A stretch of DNA of 64,000 bases from contig JBAIZL010000003.1 in NCBI GenBank assembly GCA_036971475.1, positions 54,791,842-54,855,841 of the forward strand, in the 5' to 3' direction. This DNA comes from Prosapia bicincta. Taxonomy: Eukaryota; Arthropoda; Insecta; Hemiptera; Cercopidae. This document shows positions 24,824-34,890 of this stretch, in pieces (positions within the stretch are counted from its first letter, which is position 1; each line of letters begins with the position of its first letter). Position numbers and translations under genes: made by a program. The notes beneath the pieces were generated by a model. It was not told the origin of the DNA. It saw only the letters and a program-made list of their open reading frames with translations, and did no database searches.

Positions 24824-24993
24824 CCAAGTTCAAGGATCGCCTTTTCTGTGAGTCCAGTCAAACAGGTTGCCACTGCCATCATGAAAGTAATGATACCAAA
24901 AGAAGCATGAACTGGCACAAGGGACGCTCTGAAAGCTGCTGTAGCACCCTCGCAGCAGAGAAGGATGATGAAACTGAAGAAGCCCACTACAAA
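24824..24993 (-). CDS. Cytochrome b561, third visible coding exon
   Basis: The exon starts in phase 0 with FVVGFFSFIILLCC, the rest of helix 4. It continues with the loop GATAAFRASLVPVHASFG, containing the fourth heme-ligand His (residue 175 of the visible protein; PxHxxFG in the family), then helix 5 (IITFMMAVATCLTGL) and TEKAILEL. The acceptor is TTTGCCAG before 24993. The donor is GTATGA after 24824, leaving two bases (GG) for a phase-2 junction that the last exon completes as Gly. Length is 170 nt (56 codons plus 2). About 90 bp downstream in the intron lies a 21-bp minisatellite and then a fold-back repeat, so this donor sits next to unusually unstable sequence. Confidence 0.93.
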
Positions 24994-25613
24994 CTGGCAA
25001 AAATTATATCAGCATTAAATGCCTATCACTATTTAATTCACAATTTATTCATTAAAAAATCATATCCCTTCCCTTTAGGATATGTTATAACAAAAGAAAA
25101 GAAATTTATTTAGAAAGTAACAAATAGTAATTTCTTAAATTTTGCACAGTGAATAGAAATACCATGCTTAGTCGGGTATGATACCACCTCTTGTTAAACA
25201 GACATTACAAAACTAAACACAGTAAATCAGATATATTTTTGTATGTTTTAGCATTTGCGATTTTACATTTTTGTTCACAGTAAAAACTGTACACCATGGT
25301 ATACAAATTTATTCTTTTCAGTTTGCCTAAAAAGCCCCTTATTTTCAAATCTACACCAAAGTTTGTATAAATGCAGATTAAACTGAAAAAAATAGGCCAG
25401 TATTTGATTTTATACTTTATAATAGCTTAAAACATCGCTAATAACAGTGTCATGACAGTAAAAATAAAATTAGTAACATAAAGTAACAAAGTGGAATAAA
25501 ACAACAAAATTAATAAATAAAATTACTCATCAAAAATATAAATAAAAGAATAAAAATTTATGAAAGCAATCTAATTACAGTTATGAAAAAAGGAATGAAA
25601 TATAAAAACAACT

Positions 25614-25946
25614 ACAGTTGAGTCTCGATAGTCCGAGCGTCAATACTTCCAGCTACCGTTAAATTCAGGCCTATTTCTATTTGAGCCTATTTTATCATTT
25701 TAAAAGTAAATTATGAATCGACCATCCAAGAAATGTTTATAGTCATACAGTATGCTAAGGAAATGAGTCGGGCTCCAAGAAATGTTCATACCAAGTTCTA
25801 TATACTTGTTCAGTAGATTTTTATTTGCTTATATTATAAGGGTTCATTAAAACTCCTATTTTTTTCTAATACACAGGAACATATTTCCATGTAATTCAAG
25901 TTTTCGGTAATCTGAGGGGGTCTCGGTCCTATCTACCTTTACTGTA
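25614..25946. mobile_element. pogo-like MITE, decayed
   Basis: The left end TACAGTTGAGTCTCGATAGT and the right end, read inward as TACAGTAAAGGTAGATAGGA with CCGAGACC just inside, are imperfect inverted repeats in a TA context. No coding frame. Confidence 0.5.
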
Positions 25947-25949
25947 TTT

Positions 25950-26990
25950 TTTTTAAACAATCAACTATAAACTTTATAAAAAATTGAGACATACGAAGAA
26001 GAGATAAAGGTATACCCCTAAAAGAGTATAGTAATTTCTATATACGTAAATACAGTTTTCACAAATAAATTTCATCAAACTATCAGTATTTATCTAAAAT
26101 AGTTTTGTCTCCCTTGTTCTTCTAAAATAATATCAATAAATAACTGTGGCATTGTGATACAATGTAAATATGGTACTAAACTATAAAAAATTAATTAATT
26201 AACTAGAGAGACACCTTTCATGCATATATCACTAACACAGTAAGAATAGTTATTTAAAATTTTTAAATTCTTTTTATTGTAGAAAGGTTTTTACGTTTTA
26301 AACACCTTATCTATTTCTTAATTCCTGACCAAGTAAATTCTATCTATTCTTTTCAACCAGTTGTTAATTTATGTTGATAAGATCATGGAAAAATCAGCAT
26401 GACAACTAATTCCAGATATTTTCAGTATTGGTGGAGACTATTGAAGTATGGAATGTAAACATGGAAGTTCTAATATGTATAGTTACAGGTATGTCTAAAG
26501 GTAAACAAGTTAATCCTTAAGCTATTCTGAAACATAAATTGTTGTCCCTTAAATTCCCTCCATGAAAAATTAACAATTTTTGTTTCTTTTACATTTGTAT
26601 ATAGTACTCGTTTAAAAAATATTGTGATGTTCAACAGGTCAAGTAATGGTTTATTTATTTAACTTCATATTTTGACCAAATTACTAATAATATTTAGGAT
26701 CTGTTCACAATTATATATTATGTAATTTTTTATACTATACAAAGAATACAAATGAAAAATAAATAACATATAATTTAACTTCAAACTAAACAAGTGATAT
26801 AAAAAAAAGTCTTAAGTAAGACTTTACTACTGAAGTTAACAAAGAAAAATTTAATTTTAGTTACCATAGAGCACTATTTATGATATTGTGTGGTAACCAT
26901 GACAACAGTTTAAAGTTGTGCAATGAAGGTTTCAAAGACAACCAGATGGGGAAAAAATCATATACATCTTTGAGAAATATATTTCTTGGT
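25950..26990. other. b561 intron, nothing recognised
   Basis: AT-rich intron sequence without repeats or coding signal. Confidence 0.45.
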
Positions 26991-26992
26991 AT

Positions 26993-27068
26993 TGGAAAGT
27001 TGACGGAGTGCCAAGGCGCGCTAGATTTTGAACATGAAGATTCTCAATTCAAATCCGGCTTGACCCCA
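26993..27068 (+). repeat. tRNA-like relic (pseudo-tRNA or SINE head)
   Basis: An A-box-like stretch (TTGACGGAGTGCC), the CAAGGCGC block typical of Leu/Ser-type tRNAs, and a B-box-like ATTCAAATCC are spaced as in a tRNA. The acceptor stem does not pair well. Decayed. Confidence 0.35.
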
Positions 27069-27069
27069 C

Positions 27070-27959
27070 AAATTTTATAATTTAATTATTGAATAAATAT
27101 AGGTTAAACAAAATGTATTTGAACATGAATGGATTATTAAAAATGTATTTTATCAACGATTGAAAATTTATACAATATATATCTCAGGAGGTATATATTC
27201 CTTCTAAATAGAAGGAATTTAATAATAAAATCGACTTCAATAAACGTACATAAATATGTTTTGTATTTTTATATAGGGCTGAAGTATTTTTTCCCTTACA
27301 GATTTTTTTTTTAATGAACTAAAGAATAAGATTAATTTAAATGAAATTTGTAATGTTTAGCAGATACACATTTATAGGTAATACACTACTACAGTTCCAA
27401 ATACTAATTTCAGATGAACAAATGTTGAAAGCCTAAACACTTTTGAGAATTATTCTCTTGCAGATTAGCCAAATGGTTGAATAAAGTCATAGATTTTGTT
27501 GTTTATGAAGATCAGTGAATCATTCAAGATGAAACTTTGTATTCTTGAAAGTTATTAGCTTAAAAAGATCTTATCTTGGCTAATTAAAGGTTGCAAAAGT
27601 AGAAGAAGGAGGTTTAATTTAATTTTGTGTCACAATGAAAAACCTTTGGAAGTTATTCTTTAAAGGATAACTAAAGTTGTTTTGGAATGAGTCACTTGAA
27701 TGAATGAGTGACTCACTTGAATAATGAGTCATTTAAATGAGTGAGTCACATTTAAAATTAAAATGGGTCAAGAATTTTCAATGCTTTAGTAATAAAAATT
27801 TACTGCTATTATTATGAAAATATATTGTACTAAATAATGGGTTCCCAAACTGGGGGTTGCATAACAGATTTTTCTCTTATCAGTTAAAATTTACCTTGCA
27901 AATTAAAACTTAAAATGTATTTCTTGTAAAAGTATGTATACAAAAATTAATTGTTTTCA

Positions 27960-27960
<1 letters not shown>
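27070..27960. other. b561 intron, nothing recognised
   Basis: AT-rich. A short internal duplication of GAGTCA-containing words lies near 27688-27750. Confidence 0.4.

Positions 27961-27962
<2 letters not shown>

Positions 27963-28034
<72 letters not shown>
27963..28034. repeat. (TA)n microsatellite
   Basis: A simple run immediately upstream of PLE family B sequence. Confidence 0.97.
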
Positions 28035-28040
<6 letters not shown>

Positions 28041-28060
28041 TTTCACATTGTCCATAAAGG

Positions 28061-28363
28061 GCATTCAAAAATAAGAATACAAAAGCATCAAATGTTGCAG
28101 CACACCTAATATTGCATAAACATGAAATAACAAATTACGAAAATATCCTAACCATACTTGAACTAAATAATAACCCAATAGAACTAAACTCACTAGAAAA
28201 ATACCATATTTATAAAAACATACAAAACAATTAAATGAACCTACGGTCAACATATGCAGACGACGCACTATTCAAAAACATTATTCACGCGGATCAAGAA
28301 GAAACATGTATGATGTCAACAAATACCAACATCACGAACCGAACATCCACACCGGAAAAATAG
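28061..28363 (+). pseudogene. PLE GIY-YIG C-terminal remnant (family B)
   Basis: The frame reads AFKNKNTKASNVAAHLILHK, then ENILTILELNNNPIELNSLE and KYHIYKNIQNN. This is the NVAxHL...LExYHIYK layout of the C-terminal half of PLE GIY-YIG domains. One in-frame TAA interrupts it at about 28232, and it ends TAG at 28361. There is no usable start, because the copy is 5'-truncated at the (TA)n run. A hammerhead-like motif follows 15 bp later. Confidence 0.65.
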
Positions 28364-28377
28364 AGAAAATTAATTCA

Positions 28378-28424
28378 GTGATTCGACAATGGTTAATTGA
28401 CCGAAAGGTAAATTGTGCTCATCA
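28378..28424 (+). ncRNA. Hammerhead-like motif B1 (TCGACAA core), damaged
   Basis: Stem I GTGAT, core TCGACAA, stem II region GGTTAATTGACC, GAAA, then an insertion in stem III before TCATCAT. It is the same layout as the three copies at 31.4-31.7 kb. Confidence 0.35.
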
Positions 28425-28496
28425 TCTCATAAGGTAAAATTATTGCACTTATTGGTAGAAAAAAATTATTTACAAGTAATAATAATAACTTCATAT

Positions 28497-28498
28497 AT

Positions 28499-28582
<84 letters not shown>
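28497..28582. repeat. (TA)n microsatellite, second tract at 28632-28660
   Basis: Two AT-dinucleotide runs separating PLE fragments of families B and D. Confidence 0.95.
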
Positions 28583-28586
<4 letters not shown>

Positions 28587-28630
28587 CGTTTTCTTGTTTA
28601 ATATATATGTATATGTTGTTTTAACAACAG

Positions 28631-28662
<32 letters not shown>

Positions 28663-28736
28663 CTGTATGAAGCAACTGTGGTGTAATGTTTATTTTTAAA
28701 TAAATAAAACCTCTAAACCACAAATAACATTTATTC

Positions 28737-28783
28737 AAACCTTATGTACATTTTGATTGCTCAGCAATCATCTTCAGAGGTAT
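28737..28783 (-). ncRNA. Hammerhead motif D4, GAAA lost
   Basis: Same layout as D1 (CTGAAGA core, GATTGC stem II, TGTACA stem III, TA). GAAA has become AAAA, removing the G12 general base, so it is predicted inactive. It lies 3' of the GIY-YIG frame. Confidence 0.55.
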
Positions 28784-29016
28784 TTAAAAAATACAACTAA
28801 CTTTAAACAACATAATACAACAAATAAATAGGCATAAACCTGTAAATACTTCGCCACGCCCCTTAAATTTAAAAAACTAGTACGACCAATCACGTTGCAG
28901 TAAATTCCCCCTCTACAACTTGGTCCGGTCTTCCAACTCTCGTGGTGAAGAGTTACATTTACAACCATTTCAATTTTACTAAAAAACAAAAATATTATTT
29001 ATTAACAAAGTTATAA

Positions 29017-29632
29017 CTATCTCCTAATTAATGAATATAAGTGAGATTTAGGGATAGGCCCTTTATCACAATTTAATAAATTATTTTCGTCATATTTGTG
29101 AATGTACAAACTTTCAAAACTGTTCAAAAGACCTTTTGAATTAACAGTTTTCAATAATTTTAGATCATTTAATTCTAAAGTGTGTTTAGTGTTTAGAATA
29201 TGTTCTGCAACACTAGATTTTTCAGGTCTTTGAAAGTTTATATGACTAATATGTTCATTAAATCTAGTTAATATTTTTCTTTTTGTTTGGCCAATATAAA
29301 TTTTACTACATGAATTACAATTTATTTTATAAATCCCAGATTTATCTATCATCTTTATTTTATCTTTAGGGTTACCTAATACATTTTTTTAAGCTATTTA
29401 AGCTTTTGTAAGCTACTTTTAAATTTACCTGTTTAAAAACTTTTTCTAGACCTTTTGTTAAATCCATATCGAATGGTAAGCTAATGAATTGATTTTTAAT
29501 ATTTTCTTTTTTTTGTGTTATTAAGGTAGTAGAATCGTTTCTAAACTTTTTAAATTTTTGTTTCCTTAATATATTATCTATTATTTTAGGATCATATCCA
29601 TTGAATTTAGCGATTTCTTTAATTTTGGCCAA
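29017..29632 (-). pseudogene. PLE C-terminal region: linker plus complete GIY-YIG domain (family D)
   Basis: The upstream piece (29632-29372) reads EIAKFNGYDPKIIDNILRKQ, then FISLPFDMDLTKGLEKVFKQ and VAYKSLNSLKK, the linker between reverse transcriptase and endonuclease in PLEs. The downstream piece (29352-29017) is a complete GIY-YIG domain: KSGIYKINCNSC (GIY), KIYIGQTKRKILTRFNEH (YIG, Arg, Glu-His), VAEHILNTKHTLE and ESLYIHKYDENNLLNCD (the Asn near the end). The two pieces are out of frame by one base at an A7 run near 29390. That single indel is the only break visible between them. The reverse transcriptase itself is missing. Confidence 0.85.
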
Positions 29633-29682
29633 CTCACATTATTTGTTGTATTATATTGTTTAAAGTTAGTTGTATTTTTTAA

Positions 29683-29729
29683 ATACCTCTGAAGATGATT
29701 GCTGAGCAATTGAAATGTACATAAGGTTT
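29683..29729 (+). ncRNA. Hammerhead ribozyme motif D3
   Basis: Stem I ATACCT/AGGTTT, core CTGAAGA, stem II GATTGC/GCAATT with loop TGA, GAAA, self-complementary stem III TGTACA, cleavage dinucleotide TA. All conserved core residues are present. Confidence 0.65.
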
Positions 29730-29792
29730 GAATAAACCTGTTATTTGTGGTTTAGAGGTTTTATTTATTTAAAAATATATATATATATATAT

Positions 29793-29948
29793 TTTAAAAC
29801 AACACAGGTTATTCAAATACAAGAATATTTATTATTTTATATCCAAAGCTTTTTCATTCCTGATGATGTTGGTACTGTTTGCCAACGAAAAGCTTTGGAT
29901 ATAAAATAATAAATATTCTTGTTTTTGAATAACCTGTGTTGTTTTAAA
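29793..29948. repeat. Palindrome containing hammerhead H (PLE-like end pair)
   Basis: The arms AAAACAACACAGGTTATTCA and its complement TGAATAACCTGTGTTGTTTT enclose AGAATATTTATTATTTTATA and its complement. Only about 35 bp separates the inner arms. A fragment of the same end recurs at about 31850-31890. Confidence 0.75.
29856..29900 (+). ncRNA. Hammerhead ribozyme motif H
   Basis: Stem I ATTC/GGAT, canonical core CTGATGA, stem II GTTGG/CCAAC, GAAA, self-complementary stem III AGCT, cleavage dinucleotide TT. All core residues are conserved. It lies in the palindrome loop region. Confidence 0.6.
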
Positions 29949-29973
29949 TTATTAAACAAGAAAACGTATTTTA

Positions 29974-29976
<3 letters not shown>

Positions 29977-30047
<71 letters not shown>
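29977..30047. repeat. (TA)n microsatellite
   Basis: A simple run directly abutting the outer end of PLE family A. Confidence 0.97.
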
Positions 30048-30049
<2 letters not shown>

Positions 30050-30134
30050 TTTTTTGGACTAGGAGACTGACTGACTTACCTTGGTAAGAGTCCACTCTGT
30101 AGTCTTGAAATAGAAACACATAAAAGCACTTAAA

Positions 30135-30174
30135 CAATGATATATTTCAACCACACAGTGGTCTTTGTCAATCG
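30135..30174 (-). ncRNA. Hammerhead-like motif A2 (TGACAA core)
   Basis: The inverted-arm twin of A1, identical over the motif. Confidence 0.35.
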
Positions 30175-30542
30175 AAGAGAAAACACAAAAAGAAATATGA
30201 GAGAATGAAATAAAATAATTATAATTTGTAATCACAGATGCACAGATTAAAGATATATATATATTGTTTCCATGAGCATATGAGTGATTATAGTTTATAT
30301 AAGTCTGTCAGGGGAAAAGAGATTGGAGACGTCTAAGGCTATTAGGAAAAAAAAGAAGTACTGTGTACTAAAGCCTATGTACTGTGCTGAGCAAAGTTTA
30401 CATTGTAGCTGGTATATGACATTTTTCGATGTACAATTATGATGACCCTGTATTTTGAAGACCATTTTTGTTGTTTGGCTATTGCAGGGTCATTAGGTAA
30501 GAGTCATCAAAATACAGGGTCATCATAATTGTACATCGAAAA

Positions 30543-30818
30543 ATGTCATATACCAGCTACAATGTAAAAGGCCTGACCACGGATGGTCTGAATATCAGAA
30601 TGAATGGCCACAGACATGATGTTAAAATTATGAATATGGATAGACCAACAGCTCAACATGCTGCGAGTCACAACATCACAACTTTTGATGACTGCTATAC
30701 CACAAAAATAATTAAATCACTCCCCCCTGATTGCAATCCCTCAGAACTGAGAAGGTGGGAACTATCATACCAGTTGTATACCAAATCCAGAGAATCCCCT
30801 AACCTCAACATCAGATAA
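30543..30818 (+). pseudogene. PLE GIY-YIG remnant (family A)
   Basis: The 91-codon frame contains GLTTDGLNIRMNGHRHDVKI (the Arg...HR...D segment after the YIG strand), AQHAASHNITTFDDCYTTKI and ELRRWELSYQLYTKSRESPN (C-terminal catalytic Glu/Asn region). The GIY strand is absent because the coding part starts at the inner inverted repeat. The first 15 residues are probably not native. The domain is thus a 5'-truncated copy and not an active nuclease. The hammerhead-like motif A1 lies 216 bp downstream, the usual PLE order. Confidence 0.75.
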
Positions 30819-31033
30819 ATCCATTTTTTTTTTCCTAATAGCCTTAGACGTCTCCAATCTCTTTTCCCCTGACAGACTTATATAAACTATAATCACTCAT
30901 ATGCTCATGGAAACAATACATATATCTTTAATCTGTGCATCTGTGACATCTGATTTCTACTCTACACAATCTGTGATTACAATTTATAATTATTTTATTT
31001 CATTCTCTCATATTTCTTTTTGTGTTTTCTCTT

Positions 31034-31073
31034 CGATTGACAAAGACCACTGTGTGGTTGAAATATATCATTG
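31034..31073 (+). ncRNA. Hammerhead-like motif A1 (TGACAA core)
   Basis: Stem I CGAT/ATTG, core TGACAAA, stem II GACCAC/GTGGTT with loop TGT, GAAA, self-complementary stem III TATA, then TC. Read as TTGACAA, the core equals that of family E, but then the first stem I pair becomes A-A. It departs from the standard consensus either way. Confidence 0.4.
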
Positions 31074-31188
31074 TTTAAGTGCTTTTATGTGTTTCTATTT
31101 CAAGACTACAGAGTGGACTCTTACCAAGGTATGTCTGTCAGTCTCCTAGTCCAAAAAATCTAAATAATCTTTACCAACCAAAACTAAC

Positions 31189-31192
31189 TTAA

Positions 31193-31287
<95 letters not shown>
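31189..31287. repeat. A-run and (TA)n microsatellite
   Basis: A poly-A stretch then an AT run joining PLE families A and B. Confidence 0.95.
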
Positions 31288-31289
<2 letters not shown>

Positions 31290-31399
31290 TTGATATTTTA
31301 CGTTATCCATTGTTTTTCCGTTGCACTGACTTTATGAAGTTAATATATTACTATTGTAAGTAATTTTATCCACCATTAAGTGCAATAATTTTACCTTGA

Positions 31400-31441
31400 G
31401 TGATGAGGCACCTTTTGGTCACTTGACCATTGTCGAATCAC
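31400..31441 (-). ncRNA. Hammerhead-like motif B2 (TCGACAA core)
   Basis: Stem I GTGAT/ATCAC, core TCGACAA, stem II GGTCA/TGACC, AAAA in place of GAAA, stem III GGTGCC, TC. G12 is lost, so it is predicted inactive. Confidence 0.35.
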
Positions 31442-31600
31442 TCTTATAGTAATAGTAATATATTAACTTCATATATATATATATATATATCGTGATATTT
31501 CACGTCGTCCATTATTTTTCCGTTGCACAGACTTTACAAAGTTATTATTATTACTTGTAAATATTTTTTCCCATCACTAAGTGCAATGATTTTACCTTGT

Positions 31601-31642
31601 GTGATGAGGCACCTTTCGGTCACTTGACCATTGTCGAATCAC
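31601..31642 (-). ncRNA. Hammerhead-like motif B3 (TCGACAA core, GAAA kept)
   Basis: Stem I GTGAT/ATCAC (5 pairs), core TCGACAA, stem II GGTCA/TGACC, GAAA, stem III GGTGCC (self-complementary with G-U), TC. It is the best preserved family B copy. Confidence 0.4.
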
Positions 31643-31686
31643 TGAATTAATTTTCTCCATATGAGAATATATGCATATATGCAGGA

Positions 31687-31728
31687 GTGATTCGACAATG
31701 GTCAAGTGACCAAAAGGTGCCTCATCAC
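31687..31728 (+). ncRNA. Hammerhead-like motif B4 (TCGACAA core)
   Basis: The inverted-arm twin of B2 with the same AAAA change. Confidence 0.35.
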
Positions 31729-32196
31729 ACAAGGTAAAATCATTGCACTTAATGGTGGATAAAATTACTTACAATAGTAATATATTAACTTCATAAAGTC
31801 AGTGCAACGGAAAAACAATGGATAACGTAAAATATCAAGAATATATATAAATATCAAAAACAACTAAGGTTATTCAAATACAAGAATTATTAATTAATTC
31901 TTATATTATTTTCAAATTGCCATAACATTTATTTATAGTATAAAGTGGAAGAACGGAAGGATTTCATTTGAAGAGGAGAGGTTGTGTGTATCAAGTTGAA
32001 GCTAGATCATTGAGGAGGAATCGCTTTATTAGATTACCCAAATAGTAGCACTCTAGTAAGGTTAACCAACAGATCTCAATGATTGAATTAAATGATGAGA
32101 CCATTGAGAAACTGAAAACTGGATGGTTGGAAGAAGTAAATAAAAAACATGAAGACAATATGGAAATAAATTATTTTCTCACAAAAAACAACATAC

Positions 32197-32405
32197 CTGA
32201 AAGGCAAAGAGGCCCATTGTGATAAAACCCATCCAACTGTGCATTGAATAAAAGTTTGGTAACGGAGGGTTGGCTAGATTGCGAGAATCCAAAACTGCGA
32301 TAAATCCCAGCACAATGCATGGTATTGCTAGAGCATGGAAGATCATATGAAATAGCTTGGCGTAGATCTTTCGGCAGCATCGACTGATACGATACAAGAG
32401 CATAG
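32197..32405 (-). CDS. Cytochrome b561, second visible coding exon
   Basis: This exon carries the centre of the b561 domain. It opens with a split Ser codon and MLLYRISRCC, equivalent to the ascorbate-side basic motif (ALLVYR in relatives). Helix 3 follows with the heme-ligand His in AKLFHMIFHALA (residue 96). Next comes the loop NLANPPLPNFYSMHSW; SMHSW corresponds to the conserved SLHSW signature, with heme-ligand His 132 and the monodehydroascorbate-side surface. Helix 4 ends in GLFAFQ. The acceptor is TTTGCAG before 32405 and the donor is GTATGT after 32197 (phase 0). The 209 nt fit exactly between the flanking exon phases. The 6.5-kb intron upstream holds a piggyBac element and a PLE. A reading frame overlapping this exon in another phase is a shadow. 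Confidence 0.93.
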
Positions 32406-32409
32406 CTGC

Positions 32410-33630
32410 AAACATGACAATGTGACATTATTTTAGGACATGGTTATACACTGTTTATACTTACACAGTTTAAAATTACAAATATGATATGACTATAAAC
32501 CATAGGCATGGAGTAAATACAAAATATAACTAGCTGTAAATGTATTGAGCTACTTCTCTCAGATACTCAATCTTAGGTAAATAAAATTGTAAACACTCAG
32601 TCATTGTAGTTAAATTTAAACCTTCCGATCCATATTCCTTGGTTTGTTTCAGATTTCCTTTTTGAATACCCTTGTAGTTAGTTTCATTTGGTTTCTTTTT
32701 AGACCTGATATCTGTTAAAATATTTGAAAGAAAAAGGTTTTTTTAACTCAATGGTTTTTTACTCGATTTTAATACCACTGATTTTCTGAAACAGTTTTTG
32801 AAACTATTAAACAAATAAAATAATTTCAAATTATTAAAATAGGTGTAATAAAAGGAGAGAATCAAAATGAATGTTGTAAAAATTACAGTTAATGACTGTA
32901 ATGTTAATCGCGGATGAAAGATAACTGAGATAAAATGAAGAAAGAGTACATGGTGGGATGGATTTCATTTCAAAATTTCATGTAGTTCATTTAATATTTT
33001 TCTGTCTATATTTTTGTTGTTAAACTGAAGATTAAACGGCTACTTTAAATATTGTATTATTTGATTGGGATCCGAGTAAAAGCTGTAGGAAGATCCTCTG
33101 GTACTAAAGGAGAGGGTTATCATACAGGGATGAAGATGGGAGCCATACACACTAGACACTTTAAATTATAGATACGAAGAGTTACATTGGATCCCAGCCT
33201 ATTGTGAAATATTAGGGGCATGCGATAACAAAATATGTGAAAACTCTGAGTTGACATTATGACTTGGAATTTAATAGAGAATAATCTAGCAGAGACTATC
33301 ACGAAGCACAGGTGTCTTGTAATCCATCCAGTGTTAGGGACAGATTAGCACATTGAATGTGGATTCCGACACATTGGCAACATATTACATTAACCTGGAT
33401 GAATATTAAAAAAACTGTTAACGTAAATGAGGATCTACCCATTGTATTTAAATAGTTGCAAATAGAGACTAGCTCAATAAAAGAACCTTATTTCCCTCAG
33501 TCGCATTAAGAGACAACTTATATTTTTTCTTGAATTTTGTAGCCCATTATGTTCGGTAAATCTTATTAGTCACTTAAACCAAAGTTCATGAGTATCCGAA
33601 CTTAAAGTTTAGTACATTTGTTAAAACTTA
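32410..33630. other. b561 intron, nothing recognised
   Basis: AT-rich intron sequence. No coding or repeat signal. Confidence 0.45.
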
Positions 33631-33633
33631 CTG

Positions 33634-33679
33634 AGACAGAACGTTTTCAATCGCTATGTGCCGATCTTCATCAGTGTCT
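33634..33679 (-). ncRNA. Hammerhead ribozyme motif C3
   Basis: Stem I AGACA/TGTCT, core CTGATGA, stem II GATCG/CGATT (one G-U), GAAA, self-complementary stem III ACGT, cleavage dinucleotide TC. All core residues are conserved. Confidence 0.68.
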
Positions 33680-34302
33680 TCTGCTTGGAGATGTGGGTCA
33701 AGCGGTGACGGTTTTAAAGGTAGGTTTTCGATAGTATCAAAGAGTATGTGTGATTTGTATTGTGTTTGTTCTTTAATATGTTTGTACTTTGTGTTTTTGT
33801 GTGTCTGTAAATTTCATATCTGGTCCTTTTTTGTTGATGTGTAGGATTTCTAGGTTATGGTAAATGTCTGTGTATTTGTGTCCTGTTTCTTTTATGTTGA
33901 GTTGGTGTTCTGTTTGTGATCCTCGATTCATTGTTTAAAGCTGCGACCTGTTTGTCCAATGTAGAACTTGTTATATTCGTCGCAGTTCAGTTTGTATACA
34001 CCTGGTGCTTGTAGTTTATCTTTGTTGTTAGTGTTGTGTTGTATTTTGTATTGTAACTTGTTATTAGTTTTGTATGCTATTTTGTATCCTATTTTTTGAA
34101 ATTTGCGGCCTATTTTGTTTGTTGTTTTGTTTATGAATGGTAATGTAATGTATTTGTTTTCCCTGTCTGTAGTGTTAATTTTAGTGTTTTTTTGTATTTT
34201 GTACCATAGTTTGTCTATTATTGTGGTGTTGTATCCATTTGTGTATGCTAAATATTTAATTGTTTCTTTTATTTTTTGTGTATCAAGGTTTGTTTTTCTA
34301 TA
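33680..34302 (-). pseudogene. PLE C-terminal region (family C), broken
   Basis: On the minus strand, pieces in several frames read IIDKLWYKIQK (linker), KIAYKTNNKLQYKIQHNTNN, APGVYKLNCDEYNKFYIGQT (GIY and YIG strands, with the Cys-Asp-Glu stretch) and FYNRIKETGHKYTDIYHNLE. Frame changes and stops interrupt it. Compared with the copy at 47940 it lacks the reverse transcriptase end. The hammerhead C3 follows immediately 3'. Confidence 0.75.
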
Positions 34303-34534
34303 TTGATATATAAGTCATTCATATAATGAATTAAATAATAAACACTAAAACCTCTTAAAATATTTACAATTGATTATGTAAAGACGTTCTTGTCATTTTC
34401 CATTCTCTTCAGATACCTTACAAGATGGCCACTTATATATAATTTTCAAATTTCAATATATTTCCCGATTTTTCCTAGTTTTAATGTTTAAGTAATATGG
34501 CTTAGACTACGAAACAGCTTAGGTTAAAAATTTA

Positions 34535-34890
34535 CTTATAGAAAGAAACAGCTGCTTGCAGAGTTGTAGAAATCGAAGTAGCATAACAGTGAAAACAGCA
34601 GATGACCATGCATCCGATGTATAACACCACTACCACTTTAATAATGTATGTCAGACACTGTGAGATGGACAGGCGAGCAATAGCCTGTTTGTCACATAAT
34701 GCACCGACTTTCTTGCTAACAGGGGAACTTAATGTTACAGAAAATTTAATGGCTTAGTAATCAACAGCAAGTGACCATTTCTTACGAAGAATCTAAAACC
34801 CATTCTAATAACAATATACCTAATACAACTATTTACGATTACTTCCACAAATAAAATAAATCCGTATTCTCAGACAAAATTCAAAAAATA
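34535..34890. repeat. Dispersed repeat R1, copy 1
   Basis: Starts AGAAAGAAACAGCTGCTTGC and is about 78% identical, in the same orientation, to 44970-45360. It is noncoding. No terminal repeats are recognised. Confidence 0.75.

Larger units (their letters stand above)
28690..29776 (-). mobile_element. PLE family D copy with inverted arms
   Basis: Arms at 28690-28820 and 29636-29776 are reverse complements (AATAAATAAAACCTCTAAAC / GTTTAGAGGTTTTATTTATT). They enclose a minus-strand PLE reading frame: linker, then GIY-YIG. Each arm holds one hammerhead motif. Confidence 0.8.
30048..31165 (+). mobile_element. PLE family A copy with long inverted arms
   Basis: The outer arms (30048-30355 and about 30825-31160) are reverse complements from AGATTTTTTGGACTAGGAG inward; the right arm has a 26-bp extra block. 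A second inverted pair (about 30405-30460 and 30500-30570) closes the centre. The GIY-YIG coding remnant lies only in the right half. Both outer ends meet (TA)n tracts. Confidence 0.85.
31287..31852. repeat. Solo palindromic PLE ends (family B), nested
   Basis: The arms 31287-31445 and 31683-31852 are near-identical reverse complements (TTCTTGATATTTTACGTTAT / ATAACGTAAAATATCAAGAA). A third, more diverged half-copy (31491-31655) sits between them. No coding part remains. Confidence 0.8.

Noticed and set aside
31587..31642. TGATGAGG...CGAA on the plus strand read as a canonical hammerhead
   Set aside because: On that strand GAAA is absent and the stem order is wrong; only the minus-strand reading gives the full architecture.
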